A stretch of 64,000 nucleotides of DNA from Raphanus sativus (lineage: Eukaryota > Streptophyta > Magnoliopsida > Brassicales > Brassicaceae): the NCBI RefSeq assembly GCF_000801105.2, contig NC_079517.1, positions 22,329,579 through 22,393,578 of the forward strand, written 5' to 3'. Shown piece after piece: positions 22,691 to 35,510 of this stretch (its first letter is position 1; every line of letters starts with the position of its first letter). The translations under genes were made by a program, and so were the position numbers. The notes below the pieces were generated by a model. That model had not been told where the DNA came from. It made no database searches and worked only from the letters and a program-made list of their open reading frames with translations.

Positions 22691-23901
22691 GTTAGCTACC
22701 AATCCTCACCATGCTAACGACCTCGTACTCTTGAAATGTCATTGTCCATGACAATGTAAATCTTTATTTGTTTTTAACTCGTTCTCTGTCTTTGTACCTT
22801 CATCTTTCGTTTTCCTTGGTGGAGCATTTATGATTTTTTTTTTGTTTTGGGGTAGACAGAAGATGTAAGAAAAAAGGTTGTAAGGAAGCAGTTTATAGAT
22901 CGAAGGACGGATCAGTGAATGGGTCACCATTAGATACTCATGAAAATTGAGATGGTGATATGGACAAATAAAATTTTAGAATCATGAGGAAGGGTTGAGA
23001 ATGGGGAGAAGAAAATCATGGAAAGCAAAAAGTTAAAGGGAAAGTGATGTGATTGCGAAAATATGGTGAGAACATATGGAAGTGAACGATCCAAAGAATC
23101 AGGAGTTGTAAATCAACAGTGGAGAGTAGAAAGGAGAGTACTGCATGAGATGAAAGGCATGAGTCGAGGATGGCAACTTGAGTGGTATCATGAAGAGAAA
23201 CGGTATTTAGAGGACGTATACGTAAAGAGAAAGTAGTAGGAAAATGAGAGATTTACATTCTATGTCACTTTTTAAGTTTTTTAGGAAAATGAGAGATTTA
23301 CATTCTATGTCACTTTTTAAGTTTTTATTACAATGTAAGTCATTTATGACTGCTGAGGTACTTTTCTTTAACCAAGATAAAACCAGAAACATCTTGTTTG
23401 GTTTTTTTTTCAACGTTAGATTTTCAAATAATAATAAATTGAAACAAATCTTTTTCTCTTTTTCTTTCTCGGTGGAAAATTTGGAAAGTATTCTCCTTTG
23501 ACTTAGTTGAAAAAAAAACTATTCTCAATACCCTATCAAAATTCTAACTACCCTATTTTTTTCTCATATTTCTCTTCTCCTTCTTACTCTTAATATTATA
23601 TTATTATCCTACAACTCGCGGTCTCCACGTCTCACCCACAATATCTTCTATTTTTTTTTTAAAAAAGGACCCCACTTTCCTCATAAAATCCTAATTTAAT
23701 GGGCAAACCTAACAGACGAACCCCACAACAATCAACATCTCTCTTTTCCACAGCTGTCACTCTTGTCTTCTTTCTCCCATCTTGCTCCTTTTTTCTCAGC
23801 CACCATCGAACATCTTCTCCCCTTCTTAATAAAATTGGCGATTTTGAAACTTTTTTTAAGTAAATTCATACATTTTTTCACGAAATTTTCATAATAATAT
23901 A
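22691..23901. other. 3' flank of ZnT5-like gene and intergenic DNA
   Basis: This stretch should contain the 3' untranslated region. From about 22930 to 23220 it is purine-rich (GA-rich) without a frame. A 45-bp perfect tandem duplication follows (23238-23327), then an AT-rich stretch with pyrimidine runs. No gene is seen. Confidence 0.5.
23238..23327. repeat. 45-bp tandem duplication, two copies
   Basis: A 45-bp unit starting AGGAAAATGAGAGATTTACA occurs twice head to tail, identical except for the last base. It is too young to have diverged. Open frames on both strands here are by-products of the 45-bp (15-codon) period. Confidence 0.9.
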
Positions 23902-24162
23902 CTCCCTCCGTTTCTTAAAGAGTGTCGTTGTGACATTTTTCACACAGATTAAGAAAATTGTTGAAATATATGTAAGTTGTAATTAATTATATCTCTTTGA
24001 CCAATAGTATTTTAGATAAATAAAATTATTTATAAAATCAATGCAGTTTGCAATTAATTTTCAGCTGAAAGTTAGTATAATTTACACTGGAATTGTAAAG
24101 TGACACTCTTTATGTAACAAGAAAATGAGCTCAGAGTGACACTTATTATGAAACAGAGGGAG
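23902..24162. mobile_element. Stowaway-like MITE (Tc1/mariner)
   Basis: The ends are CTCCCTCCGTTTCTTAA and its imperfect complement ...ATGAAACAGAGGGAG, flanked by TA on both sides (23900-23901 and 24163-24164). The 261-bp length, TA target and CTCCCTCCGT terminus are the standard Stowaway signature. No coding capacity. Confidence 0.85.
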
Positions 24163-24621
24163 TACTACTTATATTCTATGTGTTATGAGTAACGAAAAAT
24201 ATAAACGTATTGCTGTAAAAATCTTGAGAGTTTTCAAAGAAAAATGAAAATAATGTTTGAAGAAGATTCTGTATTATTCTCTATTTTTAACACGGTTTTG
24301 AAAGAAAAAAACATGAAAATGGTGTTAGACAATAATGTGGGTTGTGTAACACGTTATTTGTTGATTAAAAAGACTTAAAGCGATGAGAAACTAAAGTTTT
24401 ACGTAAAAATTGAAGTTTTAGGTATATTGTTATCAAAAGGGATGTTTAAGGGCGATTTTGAATATTTCTTCTTATTTTGCATTGTTTTAAACCATAAAAA
24501 TGCATTACAATAGTGGTAGACAATATTGTGGGTTGTATAACACCCTCTTGGTCAATTAAAAGGGTTAAATCGACAAAAACAAAATTTATAAAGAACTACT
24601 GGAACTACTAGTATTACTAAA

Positions 24622-25029
24622 GTGATGCGTGTATTACTGTATCGACAATGTATCAAAGATCTTGGACAACTTAGATTCTATAAATGGTTAACTAATCATA
24701 ATTTTATTTTTTTCAGGGAATTCTATGCTTCTCCTATTACAATCATATGTTTTGACAATGGAAGAAGTTACATCAACGATGGGGCTGATATTAAGTGGAT
24801 CTTGGGAGAAGATCAAATCCACACTCTAGTGATGAAAACATATGTGGAAGAGGTTACATATTCTGAATTGGTCGAGTGTATATGTAGAAAGATTAAGGCA
24901 AATGGAGATGGGATGGTGATAATTAGTTACTTTCCATTGGTATTGTATTCAAACAAGCGTGAACAACTAGTACTGCTAGAACTACTATGTGTAATATGGA
25001 CTACTAGGAACTACTATGTACTACCCTGA
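24622..25029 (+). pseudogene. MULE transposase (mudrA) N-terminal fragment
   Basis: The frame contains GRSYINDGADIKWILGEDQI followed by HTLVMKTYVEEVTYSELVEC and a VMVISYFPL-like end, the N-terminal region common to Brassicaceae mudrA proteins. Its first ~35 residues look like chance upstream sequence, and the real segment starts near 24712. The frame then degenerates into ACTACT repeats. Zinc-finger and DDE domains are absent here. Only a fragment remains; whether the surrounding 23510-25260 segment is one MULE is not clear. Confidence 0.65.
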
Positions 25030-25543
25030 ACTACCAGAAAACTACTCCGTATTACTATTTGTTATGCATGTTTCTAAGAACCTTAATTTTCTTCTTATTA
25101 TTTATTTTTTAAAAATGTATCTCGTTTATTATGTGATTATATGTCCATGCATGTGTTTATTTGTCAAAATAGACATAAAATACTCTTAAAATCTCAAGTT
25201 GTTAGAAAATTTCTCATTTCAATAGAAAACACCCTTATACTTCCTAGTTGATGTCTTGATGGGAAGGCCATCATGAGATGAATTTCAGAAAACACATATT
25301 TTCTGAAATTTTTTTATGCCAATGTGTTATATACAACGTAAAACTGTCTAAATATATTGGTATTACTAATTAGTTTAGTTTAATGACATTGTATTACTAA
25401 AAAATGTTATAATTTGCAAAAAATATTACTATGAAGAGTGAAATATTACTACTACTTTGAGTACTACTAAGAGTAAGATAAATATTACTTTAATATTCAA
25501 ACATGTTTGTTTAATATTATCTTTTACACGTTTTAGACATGTG

Positions 25544-25586
<43 letters not shown>

Positions 25587-26472
25587 CAATGTGTTACACG
25601 ATTTAGACATGTGTCTTAAGTTTTTTTTTTTTTTTCATTAAGTGTTGACAATGTTTTTGTCTTAGTAATACCTAATAAATCTAGTAGTACAAATTTTTTT
25701 CTTAGGACATGGATTGTCTTGTCTTTAATTAAGCATGAAATTAAAAACCCAATGCTTACATATTTTTTTTTATACTTGTAAATGTTCAACATGAAAATTA
25801 AAAATTCAAAGTTTACATATTTTTATCCATAATTTTATAATGTTTACCATAAAACTAAAAACCCAAAGTTGTACTCTTCCAAGATTCCAAATCTCCAACA
25901 TGTTAGCTCTCCTCCAAGGCTTCAACATCTATTCTCACTAACTCCAAAGTCTGCAACAAACAAAATAATCACTCAACAAAGTCAAAGAACACACTTATAC
26001 ATTCGCTATAAAAACTGTTATGTTAGTGAGTCACTAACAAACAACAATAGCATAACAGAAAACTAAGAGACCACATAGCAACTTAGCTTACCATCAATAC
26101 GCCTGACTAATTCCTTTAGCTTAACAAAATAAATAAAAATGATGTTTCTGAATGCTGTTTAAAAAGAACTAAGAGACCACATAGCAACTTAGTCAGACAC
26201 TCCAAACTGCAGTCACACATTCAAATGAGACAGCAACAAGCTAGTCACAGAAAAAAAACTGAGAGAACACAGTTTGTGTTACACAGGCCAAACACAACCA
26301 TTCACGAGTCAGTGACACATTCACAAGTAATTCACAAGAAGTCAAGAACTTAAAACAGAATATTTACCACATCTTAGCAGACAAAAGGCCATGACTTATG
26401 AGTGAATGAATGTCATTAAGGCTAAAATAATACAGGGGTTGCAACATATGCTTAACAAGTCGTTACTTCATG
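25030..26472. other. AT-rich intergenic DNA
   Basis: No gene is seen. The stretch holds scattered ATTACTA/TAGTACTA motifs that continue from the MULE fragment, a (TA)n microsatellite and a duplicated AACTAAGAGACCACATAGCA phrase at about 26062 and 26167. Confidence 0.5.
25546..25583. repeat. (AT)n microsatellite
   Basis: Nineteen uninterrupted AT dinucleotides, flanked by two copies of the phrase TTTAGACATGTG about 60 bp apart. Confidence 0.95.
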
Positions 26473-26990
26473 CAAACAGAAAAAGAAAGTCACTCACAGT
26501 AAATAGACTGGAGAGTTATCAACTTATCATTCATCTCTTCGACATAAGCAAGGATATCAGGTTGCTTGGGAGGTAACAAGTCTTTTGCTTCCTGCTAATG
26601 TTTTTTTAACTGATGCTGATCTTTCGCTTCCTTGATCAGATGACCTGAGAGAACTGATTGGTGAATCCAAGCTCATGTTTGGGATCCAACCAATGAGCCG
26701 TATCTGCTCAAGCTCGTCTGCTACTTCAGTCATCGTAGGTCTCATGTCACTGTGAAAGGCTAAGCATCGGAACGCGAGATCAGCCACGCTGTGTATAGAC
26801 GAGAGAGTCCATTCGTCAAGATTCAGGTCAAGAACCGGGTCTATAATCTCGTCTCTACAACCTGACCCGATTTTGTCAACAGCAAGTGCTGCCAAGTTGA
26901 TTTCAGTATGCGGTCGAGTGAAATCGACAACTTTCAGTCCTGTAATAATATCAGCAAGAACGATTTTCAACCGGATATTCTCAACCACAA
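26473..26990 (-). pseudogene. wall-associated-kinase-like (WAKL) C-terminal fragment
   Basis: The minus strand encodes the last part of a receptor-like kinase domain: VLADIITGLKVVDFTRPHTE, then LAFRCLAFHSDMRPTMTEVA (with the conserved R of subdomain XI) and a tail with LEQIRLIGWIPNMSLDSP and Ser-rich repeats. This pattern matches the WAKL14/WAKL21 type. The ATP-binding loop, catalytic HRD and DFG motifs and the extracellular region are absent. A 1-nt frame break near 26560 separates SKRLVTSQ from a QPDILAYVEEM tail. Sequence upstream of the kinase part is unrelated, so this is a captured or truncated fragment. Confidence 0.8.
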
Positions 26991-27734
26991 TCCTTTCAAA
27001 CCCACAACAAAATCAATCAAAAATTGGAGAAAAATATACCTTTTTACACAGAGGAGCGAAAAGAGAAGATGGATTTGGGTTGGGGAAATTAAGAAATCAG
27101 AGAAAGGAAGGACAAGAGGGATTAAGGGAAGACCGGAGAAGAAGCGATGAATGCGGTGGACTTCATCATCTTCGTCGGTTCTAGGGTTTTCAGAGGAGGA
27201 GAGGAGTGGAGATTAGATTTCTAGGGAAAGAAGAAGTTGAGAACGACAGACAAAGGGGGAAAGGATAGCAACGCCCGGGTCATCCGGGTTATAGTGGGTC
27301 GGGTCAAATAGTTAGGTTGGATCTTGTAAATACTTGGTTTCATTAAGGGCAATATCGATTTTTACGCCGTTTTTCATTAAAATATAATAAAAATTATAAT
27401 GTTTTTAATTGGTGGGATAAAATAGAATGAACATGATAGTTACTAGGGCAATCCAGAATAATGTCCGGAAAACTTCTTTTTTAGAAAAAAATTGCAACTT
27501 TTGTCTTGTAATCCGTGCTCAGCTATCGTACATGTTTTGTCACAATGTCTTTTTTCCTCCTCGCCCCTGCGCAACAACTCGTCATGTCTCTTCCTTTTGA
27601 GTTTTGATTCACACCAACAGCCAAACTCAATCACCCAAGTGCTATAAAATTCCCAAATCCATGATTTGTTAATGGATTTTGACCAAATCATGAATTTTCC
27701 TCGAGACTGTTAAAATGGAATCTAGTCCAAGAGA
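26991..27734. other. non-coding flank with 5'-leader-like segment
   Basis: On the minus strand, 27184-27041 looks like a gene leader (AACCCTAGAACCGACGAAG, pyrimidine-rich) followed by a possible short GT-AG intron that would join it to the kinase fragment. No open frame results: the candidate ATGATGAAGTCCACC runs into a stop after 13 codons. The rest holds GGGTCGGGT motifs and AT-rich DNA. Confidence 0.35.
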
Positions 27735-29040
27735 ATTTTTCGATTTTGCAGCATTAGTCCCTACCATTTGTTTTAATTTTGTTTCTGCCCCAAATGTTTA
27801 TGATTTGCAAATAAATACGGTACATTGTTGTAATAATATATGTATGTAGGCATTTGTACATTCCGAAATAAATAAGGTACATATGTATGTAGGCATTTAT
27901 ACATTCTGACATGTACAAACAATTTCACTATCTACGTGTACATGATAAACATGTACAACGATACACATGTACATATGTCAACTTGAGCAATGATTCACAT
28001 GTACTGAATGAAATTTTAAATACCAGTAAAATCATAACATATCAATGGAGTATGAATCATTTCTTGTGTACGTTGTTATAATGATATATATATATATATA
28101 TTTAGTCATATGTACACAAAATTTCACTATCCACATGTACAATGATGCTTATGTACACCAGTCAACTTGTAAAAATTTTAATCAAAACCATCTCTTAGGT
28201 TTTTGGCCAGAAACATAAATTTTATTTTGCAACTTAACCAGAAGCCCAAATTTGTTCATAGAAATAAAATTGTTTATTTTATAAAAAAATTAAAAAGCAC
28301 TTCATGCGTTCCAAGAGATAATTTTCGCAATAAAATGTTTATTTTTAACTAAACTTTCAAAAATGAAAAATGATACACTGATATCTTGTATATTTACATT
28401 ATATACCTGATTAAGTTTTTAGATACATTAGTAATTTACAATTAGTACCGTAAAGTAGCATCAAGGTGTACACATGTTTTTCTCTGTCCATATGTATATG
28501 TACACAGGGTTATACATTGCACAAATTAATGATAATTGATATTTTGGATAATTTTTGATTATCTTGTTTTAGTTAATTTAGATTGTACATTTAGATATCT
28601 TATAATTTTAATTTAATTTCTACTATCTTAATTTATTTAATTTTTATACACTAAATTCATTCAATTTTAATATCTTATGGTCGTATAATATATTTAATGC
28701 ATATAGATATCTTATGATTTTAATTTAGTTTTCCCATTTCATTTAGTTAATTTAGCCTTCTTCACTGAATTATTCTCATTTTTCTTCATAATCACCAAAC
28801 CTTAATTAAGTTTCATGTGTGTATTGATGTCTTGCTATTTTAGTAGTTTTTACCATTTTTAAGTTTATATGAGTCATTTTAGGATACATTTAGATGTTTT
28901 GCATTTGACAGGGTATAGAATGTACAACTGAAATTTGGGAGAAAGAAATAGATCTTTCTGTACAATTGAAAGTTTATGGTCCAAAGTGAAAACAATTTTA
29001 ATTCAGAGGACCAGTTGTGGGAAAAGATCAGAATTGGCCA
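27735..29040. mobile_element. possible non-autonomous DNA element with AT-rich interior
   Basis: The ends resemble long diverged inverted repeats: near 27752 TAGTCCCTACCATTTGTT...CCCCAAATGTTTATG, and near 29000 the complement of TGGTCCTCTGAATTAAAATT...GACCATAAACTTTC. The interior is AT-rich, with many CATGTACA motifs at 27870-28160. No frame and no convincing target duplication; weakly supported. Confidence 0.3.
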
Positions 29041-29398
29041 TTGATGTCCCCACGATCTGAAAATTACACTATGATCACCTTTCTTTTTGGTGATCTGAAA
29101 ATATAGCTGGAGACTTCGAAAACAAAAAAAATGTTTCCAGGTTCTTTATTTTTTTAATGATGAAGAAGAAGGAAAGAGAGGTGATGGCCATTAATGTTCT
29201 GGAGCTTTTTCTTGATCACCAAAAAAAAATAGGGTCCACCAACTAATTTGTGGTTGTGTATCTCTTTTTTTTAAGTGGTCTTGTTTTAGTTAGTAATCCC
29301 AAGGAAAAGTAAGTAAAAGTTAGAAAAAGTGTCCATGTAGTGTAAAGTGACTCAGAGTGTTATTACAAAGTAGAAATGTGACATATAGTGTACAATAT
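29041..29398. other. target region of the nested retrotransposon stack
   Basis: No gene is seen. Its last bases, AGTGTACAATAT (29387-29398), are the left half of two overlapping target duplications: AATAT for the first gypsy element and AGTGTACAATATT for the LINE. The same locus continues at 59901 on the other side of the nest. Confidence 0.8.
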
Positions 29399-31356
29399 TG
29401 TAACACCCCCGAACCGTTTTTAGACATCGGTCAGCCAGCCAGACAATAATTAAAAAAAAATCATGCCCAAAAGACCTTCCTCTGCTCGGTCCAGAAATGT
29501 TACAACGGGTTAAGAATAGATTATCCAAGTCACAAAATAAGATTAAGCAACCCAGATTATCCATTTAAAACTCGTTTCCTCTAATCTTCGGTCTTAGGCT
29601 TTGCAACCCGTTCCGAGTGATAGAGTTGTGTTAGGTTGGACTAACCTAATATCAAATTCAACACGTTTCAAATATAAAACATACTTTATATCTTATATAT
29701 ATTATATTGAGTTCACAAGCCCAAAATATTATACACATGGTCCATGGACGCAGCCGAAAGTAAAACATACATTGATATAACTTTAAACGAATCTTTAGCA
29801 AAAGATGTCCAATCTACACCAGCTCCTACAGTTCCGCGAGCGCTAAGGTCTTTACTACTGGTTACCTGCAAGAATGGTGAGGAATGAGCAAACTAATTTC
29901 ACTCAGTGAGCCAGGGTTCCCAATCTAGCATATACAACTACCCGTTATCCCAAACCCAACCCCAAACACAAGCAAGACAGGTAGTTCAACAATTAATAAC
30001 AAAGCATTAAAGCAGTAAACAATAAATCAAATGCATATATATAATCTTAGGGTCCAACAGAATCATTCTTTCTCCATACAAGGGACACCGGCAATCCCTT
30101 CACTATTACACCACAAAGTCGTAGGTGCTCGGGAATTCGCCCGGTCACGGTCCTCAATGGGAATTGCCGTGCCCCGGTCCTCTATCGGACACGCCGGGGG
30201 CTGTCACATCTACGTGTGACACTCGGCCTTGGTGATCAAGCCAAGTTAAACCGAACCCACCACTTTCCGGACCACGACCGGCTTAGTGGTATCATTTGAG
30301 CAAGCAATGATCTGCAACTACTAGAACCACTACGAGGTTCTAACACAACAGTACCAACACGAGGTACGTATATACCAACAACATACAATAAACACACAAT
30401 TATAATAACCCGAGTGCTTAGACTAGTCTTGCTATCTACTTAGCACAGACATCGTCGCAAGCCCCAGAACAACAAACTGACATCTAGACCAGTCCGGCTT
30501 TCATCGCTCAGGAACCGTCTCCGATGTCAGAAACCTGTATTAAAAATTGTTAACAAACAATTAACCGTGACTCACAGTCATTAACCGAAGTGGCTTGACT
30601 CTTTAATTCCGGAAGCTGACCAAACCTTTTTTATCCACTCCAAAACTTCGTCTTGGTTCCGTATCGATAATCATGCGATCTTGCTTCTCTTGACAACTCT
30701 CTAAAAGTATTTCTCTTATTTTTTTATCTCTTGTTTTCTCTTTTCTTTCTTTTCTCTTGTTTCTTTTCTTCTCTTTTTCTCCTTTGGTCACGTTGAGATG
30801 ATGAGGAAATGGAAGAGCTGACCTTCCTTTTATAGTGGAACCAGGTGAATAGGTTTGTGACAGCTGCCCCACCATTTCTCTTTTGATGACCACGTTTCAT
30901 CATGTCTAAGCTAAATCTTCCTCTCCATAATGGCCACGTGAATATGTGATTCCACTAATGCATCTGCCTGTGACACTTCACTCACAATTTTAACTAATCA
31001 TCTCCTTCTCTCCTTATTCCCCAGGTAGCTATCAACTCTTAATTTGCCTCCCCTCCAACATGAGCACGTGGTGATGACTAAGCCAAACTGAAGATGATTC
31101 ACTCCTCTTCCTTTTTTTTTTTGGCCACGTTGATTGTAACCAAACCATAAGAAATATAAAATATTTCTTTGTCTCTTCCTCCCTTTTAATCATATGATTA
31201 ATCAATCCAAACTTAGTGACAAAAACTCCATATATTTTTGTCTTCACAAAAATTTATTTACGAGAAATAAATTACGAACTCATAATAAATTTCCAAAATA
31301 AATTATTTGAATTATTTATTTAAAAATAATTCTTTTCATGAAGACGGGGTATTACA
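29399..31356 (-). repeat. 3' LTR of gypsy element 1
   Basis: It starts TGTAACACCCCCGAACCG and ends GGGGTATTACA, 1958 bp. The same sequence recurs at 51745-53661. A pyrimidine-rich tract (30713-30786) and a GC-rich block with GTCACATCTACGTGTGAC (30204-30221, a 6-bp stem) are present in both copies. Short open frames inside are chance. Confidence 0.93.
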
Positions 31357-33624
31357 TCCTCTTCCCCTTATAAGAATTCGTCCTCGAATTCTCTAAGGTT
31401 TCGATGATTCCCCTTCTTCCATCACTACATCTTTATGGAAGAACTCTGGATGCGACACTTTGGATCTCGACTCATCCTCCCAGGTCACGACCACACGTTT
31501 CGTTTTCCCCAAAAAACTTGGATTTGAGAAATCTCTCGGTTCTTTAACTTTCGTATCCGACGTTCACCTATTCGGATCGGTCCCTCTGGATATGTGAGGT
31601 TTGTTTGCAGGTTTTCGATTTGCTCTGTCTCAATAGCATTAGGATCATAGATATGCTTTCGCAGCATTGATACGTGAAACACCGGATGTATCCGCATCTC
31701 TTCAGGTAGGTTTAGACGGTAAGCTACTTCTCCGATTTGTTCTGTAATCTGGTAAGGCCCGATGAATCTTACCGCTAGTTTCCCGACCTTCCCAAATCGA
31801 TCCTTTCCTTTCTAAGGTGATACTTTCAGATAAACCCAATCACCAATACTAAATACCACTTCTCGTCTTGATTGATCGGCGTATTTCTTTTGTCTATCCT
31901 GAGCTTTCTTCATATTGGCTTGAATGATCTCTACCTTTTTCATCGTCTCTTCTACAACTGCGGGTCCGAACTCTCTTCTCTCTCCAACTTCGGTCCAGCA
32001 TAAAGGCGTTTTGCATGGCCGACCATAAAGCGCTTCATATGGTGCCATACCTATGCTAGAATGATTTATGTTGTTGTAGGAGAATTCAATTAATGGTAAA
32101 TGTTTCTCCCAGCTTTCCGCCCAATCTAAAATACACATTCGCATCATATCTTCTATGGTGCGAATGGTCCTCTCGGTTTGGCCGTCTGTCTCAGGATGAT
32201 ACGCGGTGCTAATGAACAACTGGGTCCCCAAATGCTCTTGTAACGCCTTCCAAAAATTTGAGGTAAATCTAGGATCTCGATCGGAAACTATATCTGTTGG
32301 CACACCATGCAACTTCACAATCTGGTCTACATACATCTCTGCCAATACTTCTACTTTATCGGTCTCCTTCATAGGTAACAAGTGCGCCACTTTCGTCAAT
32401 CTGTCGACAATCACCCATATTGCATTATTTGATCTTCCTTGAGCCGTGGGTAATCCAGTAATGAAATCCATAGATATGGAATCCCATTTCCACTGAGGTA
32501 TTGGTAAGCTTTGTAACAACTCTCCTGGAATTTGATGCTCAATCTTGACTTGTTGATAGGTCTGGCACTGAGCCACCCATCGCGCCACTGATTTCTTCAT
32601 TCCTGGCCAATGATAATATCTTCAGATATCTCTGTACATCTTCGTACTCCCAGGGTGGATACTAAGTAACGAGTGATGCGCCCATTTCAAAATCTCATCT
32701 CGTAACCCTTCTCCCAGAGGTATTAAGATCTTGCCATTAAGTAGAAGTGTACCATCAGCCGCCACATGATAGCCACTTTGGTTTTGACCTTCTTGATTCT
32801 TGACTTCCTCGATGATTCTTTTTAACTTTTCATCGCGTTGTTGCTCCTGTTTGATCCGTGCAAGTAAACTCGCCTGGGTTACTGCACTCATACCCAATGG
32901 ATCACTTGGCTCTCCTTCGACGGCCCATAATGTCATCAGCTTGAGCTCACTTGATAACGCTTCCACTTCTTGTCCAACATCGGACGCCAACTTCCTACGA
33001 CTTAGTGCATCTGCGACTACATTAGCTTTGCCGGGGTGATATCGAATCTTCAGGTCGTAGTCTGCTACAAACTCCATCAATCGCCTTTGTCGGAGGTTCA
33101 GATCAGGTTATGTGAATAAGTACTTGAGACTTTTATGATCCGTGAATACTTCCACGACTTCACCATACAAGTAGGACCTCCAAATTCTTAACGCAAACAC
33201 CACTGCCGCCATTTCTAAGTCATGGGTTGGGTAGTTCTCTTCGTGCTTCCTGAGTTGACTTGATGCATAAGCAATGACTTTGCCTTCCTGCATCAGCACA
33301 CAACCCAATCCAACCCTAGAGGCATCTGCGTACATTGTATAAGGTTTACCTTGTTCAGGTAATGCCAATACCGGTGTTGTGGTCAAAGATTTCTTCAATC
33401 CTTGAAATGCTTCGTCTGTTTCATTTCCCCATATGAATGGAACTCCTTTTCCAGTCAACTTCGTCATAGGCTTCGCGATCGATGAAAAGTCCTTGACGAA
33501 CTTTCGATAGTACCCGGCCAACCCAAGGAAACTTCTTACCTCGGTTACCGTAGTTTGCCTTGGCCATTCTTCAATGGATCTCACCTTTTCTGAATCTACA
33601 GATACTCCTTCTCCAGACACTCGG
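31357..33624 (-). pseudogene. gypsy 1 Pol: RT end, RNase H, integrase, chromo-like tail
   Basis: One frame runs from 33624 to about 31410. It starts within RT ([20 protein letters not shown], then [17 protein letters not shown]). RNase H follows ([42 protein letters not shown]). A stop (TAA at 33107-33105, where a glutamine codon is expected) precedes the RH-integrase linker. The integrase zinc finger keeps both His but has Tyr for the second Cys (CQTYQQ). The integrase core keeps its three acids ([27 protein letters not shown]). Further stops lie at 32621-32619 and 31811-31809. The end holds HPVFHVSMLRKHI, a chromo-like RIRKLKNREISQIQV and the GAATTCGAGGACGAATTC box before the polypurine tract. 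Confidence 0.92.
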
Positions 33625-34684
33625 TGTGATAACCCGCCCTTAGGGGTAAAATGGTCGAGATCGACAAAGTTGGAGTTTGGAGCCAAGCTTTTGGGAATCA
33701 AAGGATGAGGAGGAATGTTGAGTTTTGATCATTTCAAACTCAACATGGTTCAGAGAAAATAGAAGATTGGTCGAGCATCAACTTGGTGGTCGAATTGCGG
33801 GCGACAACGATGGATCGAGAAGTTTCAAAGTACGAGATGGTCGAAGAATTGATCGTGAGTGAAACATGAGTCAGATAAGCTGCTCTACCATTTTTAGAAG
33901 TGTCTTAGATTGATCAGACGGTCGTTTTGGAAGCATCACATTTTTGGAAGGTTGACGGTTTAGAAGCTCGACGTTTTTGAAGACCGACGTTTCTTCATCA
34001 CGAAGTTTTCTCGGAAAATCTTCGTATATTATTCTGGAGACATTATAAGTCGGAAGCAGGACGGGAAGTAAGCAGGATGGGAAGCAAGCACGACGGGATC
34101 GAAGCACGACGGGAAAACCCAAAGTTGGCCGAAAACCCTAATTTCGGTATTGCGGAATTTCTAAGGGAAGCCGGAGGCTTGGGAAATATTTTTATTCAAG
34201 ATCAGGATTCCTATGGAGATTATTAAAAGTATTCAGAGCATCAGAACGGGAGCGGAAAAATATTCAAGATTGATCGCGGGTCGAAAATTTACCAGAAGGA
34301 CCGAAACCGCACAAATGGACCGAGAAGCTCGAGGTGGCTTGATCTAAGTGATCAGGACGTGATGTCTATCCATTAACCAGCTGAGTGTCTACACAAGCTC
34401 GAGGTGTCGCCGTGCATGAAGCCAGAATATTCAGCTTGACACCCAGAAGCACGACATGTCGCCGTATCTGCAACCTGCGCATGCTGATCGACACCAAGAG
34501 GCTCGTGTGTCGCGATGCAAGCACTCCATCCATGATGAACGCCATCTGGACTGGGATGTGTCTCTCTGCATGTGACTGAGTCATGCAGCAATACATGTGG
34601 AGCACGAGGTGTCGCCGCGCATGCAACCGGAAGCATGCGGGACGACACACAGGCGCTCGGGTGGTGCAATCTCACTGGTTGGTG

Positions 34685-34775
34685 TATCCTATATATACCC
34701 AACCCCCTCCTTCGTTTTCATTCATTCTCCACACACCAAAAATCACTCCAAAACGTTCCTAGAGAGAGAGAGAGA
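34685..34775 (+). promoter_or_regulatory. candidate LTR promoter of gypsy element 2
   Basis: The TATATATACCCAACCCC box is followed about 30 bp later by TTCATTCATTCTCCACACAC, a typical plant start-site context, then an AG-repeat leader. The same arrangement occurs at 48468-48563 in the 3' LTR, where the AG run is longer (a length difference between the two LTRs). Confidence 0.5.
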
Positions 34776-35195
34776 TAGTAGAAAAAGAAAGCAAGAGGTT
34801 TCGAGTTGTTTTGAGAGTTCTAGAGCATTTTCGAGGTCCGAAACTCTGCCGAGAAGTTCTGAAGTATTATCCAGCAGCTAGAGAAGGTTCTGTCCAAATC
34901 AATTCGTCCAAGCAAGTCATATTCTCTGGTGATCAAGTGGAGGTGCTGTCCAAGGTCAGTTCAGATCCATGGGTTCAAATCAGTCGAAGATTTGGAGCTC
35001 GATACTCTGCGAAAGTCCGAAGAAATCGTCCAGCAGCTAGGGGAGGTTCTGCTCGAGTTGAGTTCTGTCCATACCAGTATCAGGGGAGGTTCTGTCCAAG
35101 TCAAGATCAGTCCAGTCCAGTCCATTCAAGATGTGAAGGTTGGGTTTTGGCTAAGTCCTCTCCGATCAACCAGCTGCTTATCGGCAAAGAACACT

Positions 35196-35510
35196 GTGAG
35201 TTGGCTTGTTTGAATTCCACTTGGAATTTAGGATAGTTTTGTGAGTTGGCTTGTTTGAATTCCACTTGGAATTTAGGATAGTTCTGTGAGTTGGCTTGTT
35301 TGAATTCCACTTGGAATTTAGGATAGTTTTGTGAGTTGGCTTGTTTGAATTCCACTTGGAATTTAGGATAGTTCTGTGAGTTGGCTTGGTTGAATTCCAC
35401 TTGGAATTTAGGATAGTTCTGTGAGTTGGCTTGTTTGAATTCCACTTGGAATTTAGGATAGTTCTGTGAGTTGGTTTTGTTTGAGTTCCACTTGGAACTT
35501 AGGTTAGATC
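35196..35510 (+). repeat. 45-bp tandem array, seven units, in LTR of element 2
   Basis: Unit starts are spaced exactly 45 bp from 35196. Each unit contains AATTCCACTTGGAATT, an inverted repeat that can form a 6-bp stem with a 4-nt loop. The last unit is diverged, but both stem arms changed little. The matching array in the 3' LTR has the same count. A 15-residue repeat in the antisense frame is only a by-product of the 45-bp period. Confidence 0.95.

Noticed and set aside
23238..23327. CRISPR-like direct repeats
   Set aside because: Only two adjacent copies without spacers, in plant nuclear DNA; a simple tandem duplication.
34366..34702. Overlapping Cys/His-rich frames of 94-109 codons on both strands (also at 48145-48481)
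   Set aside because: They lie in the LTR of gypsy 2. Spacing of Cys and His does not match a zinc-finger pattern and both strands are open, so chance is more likely.
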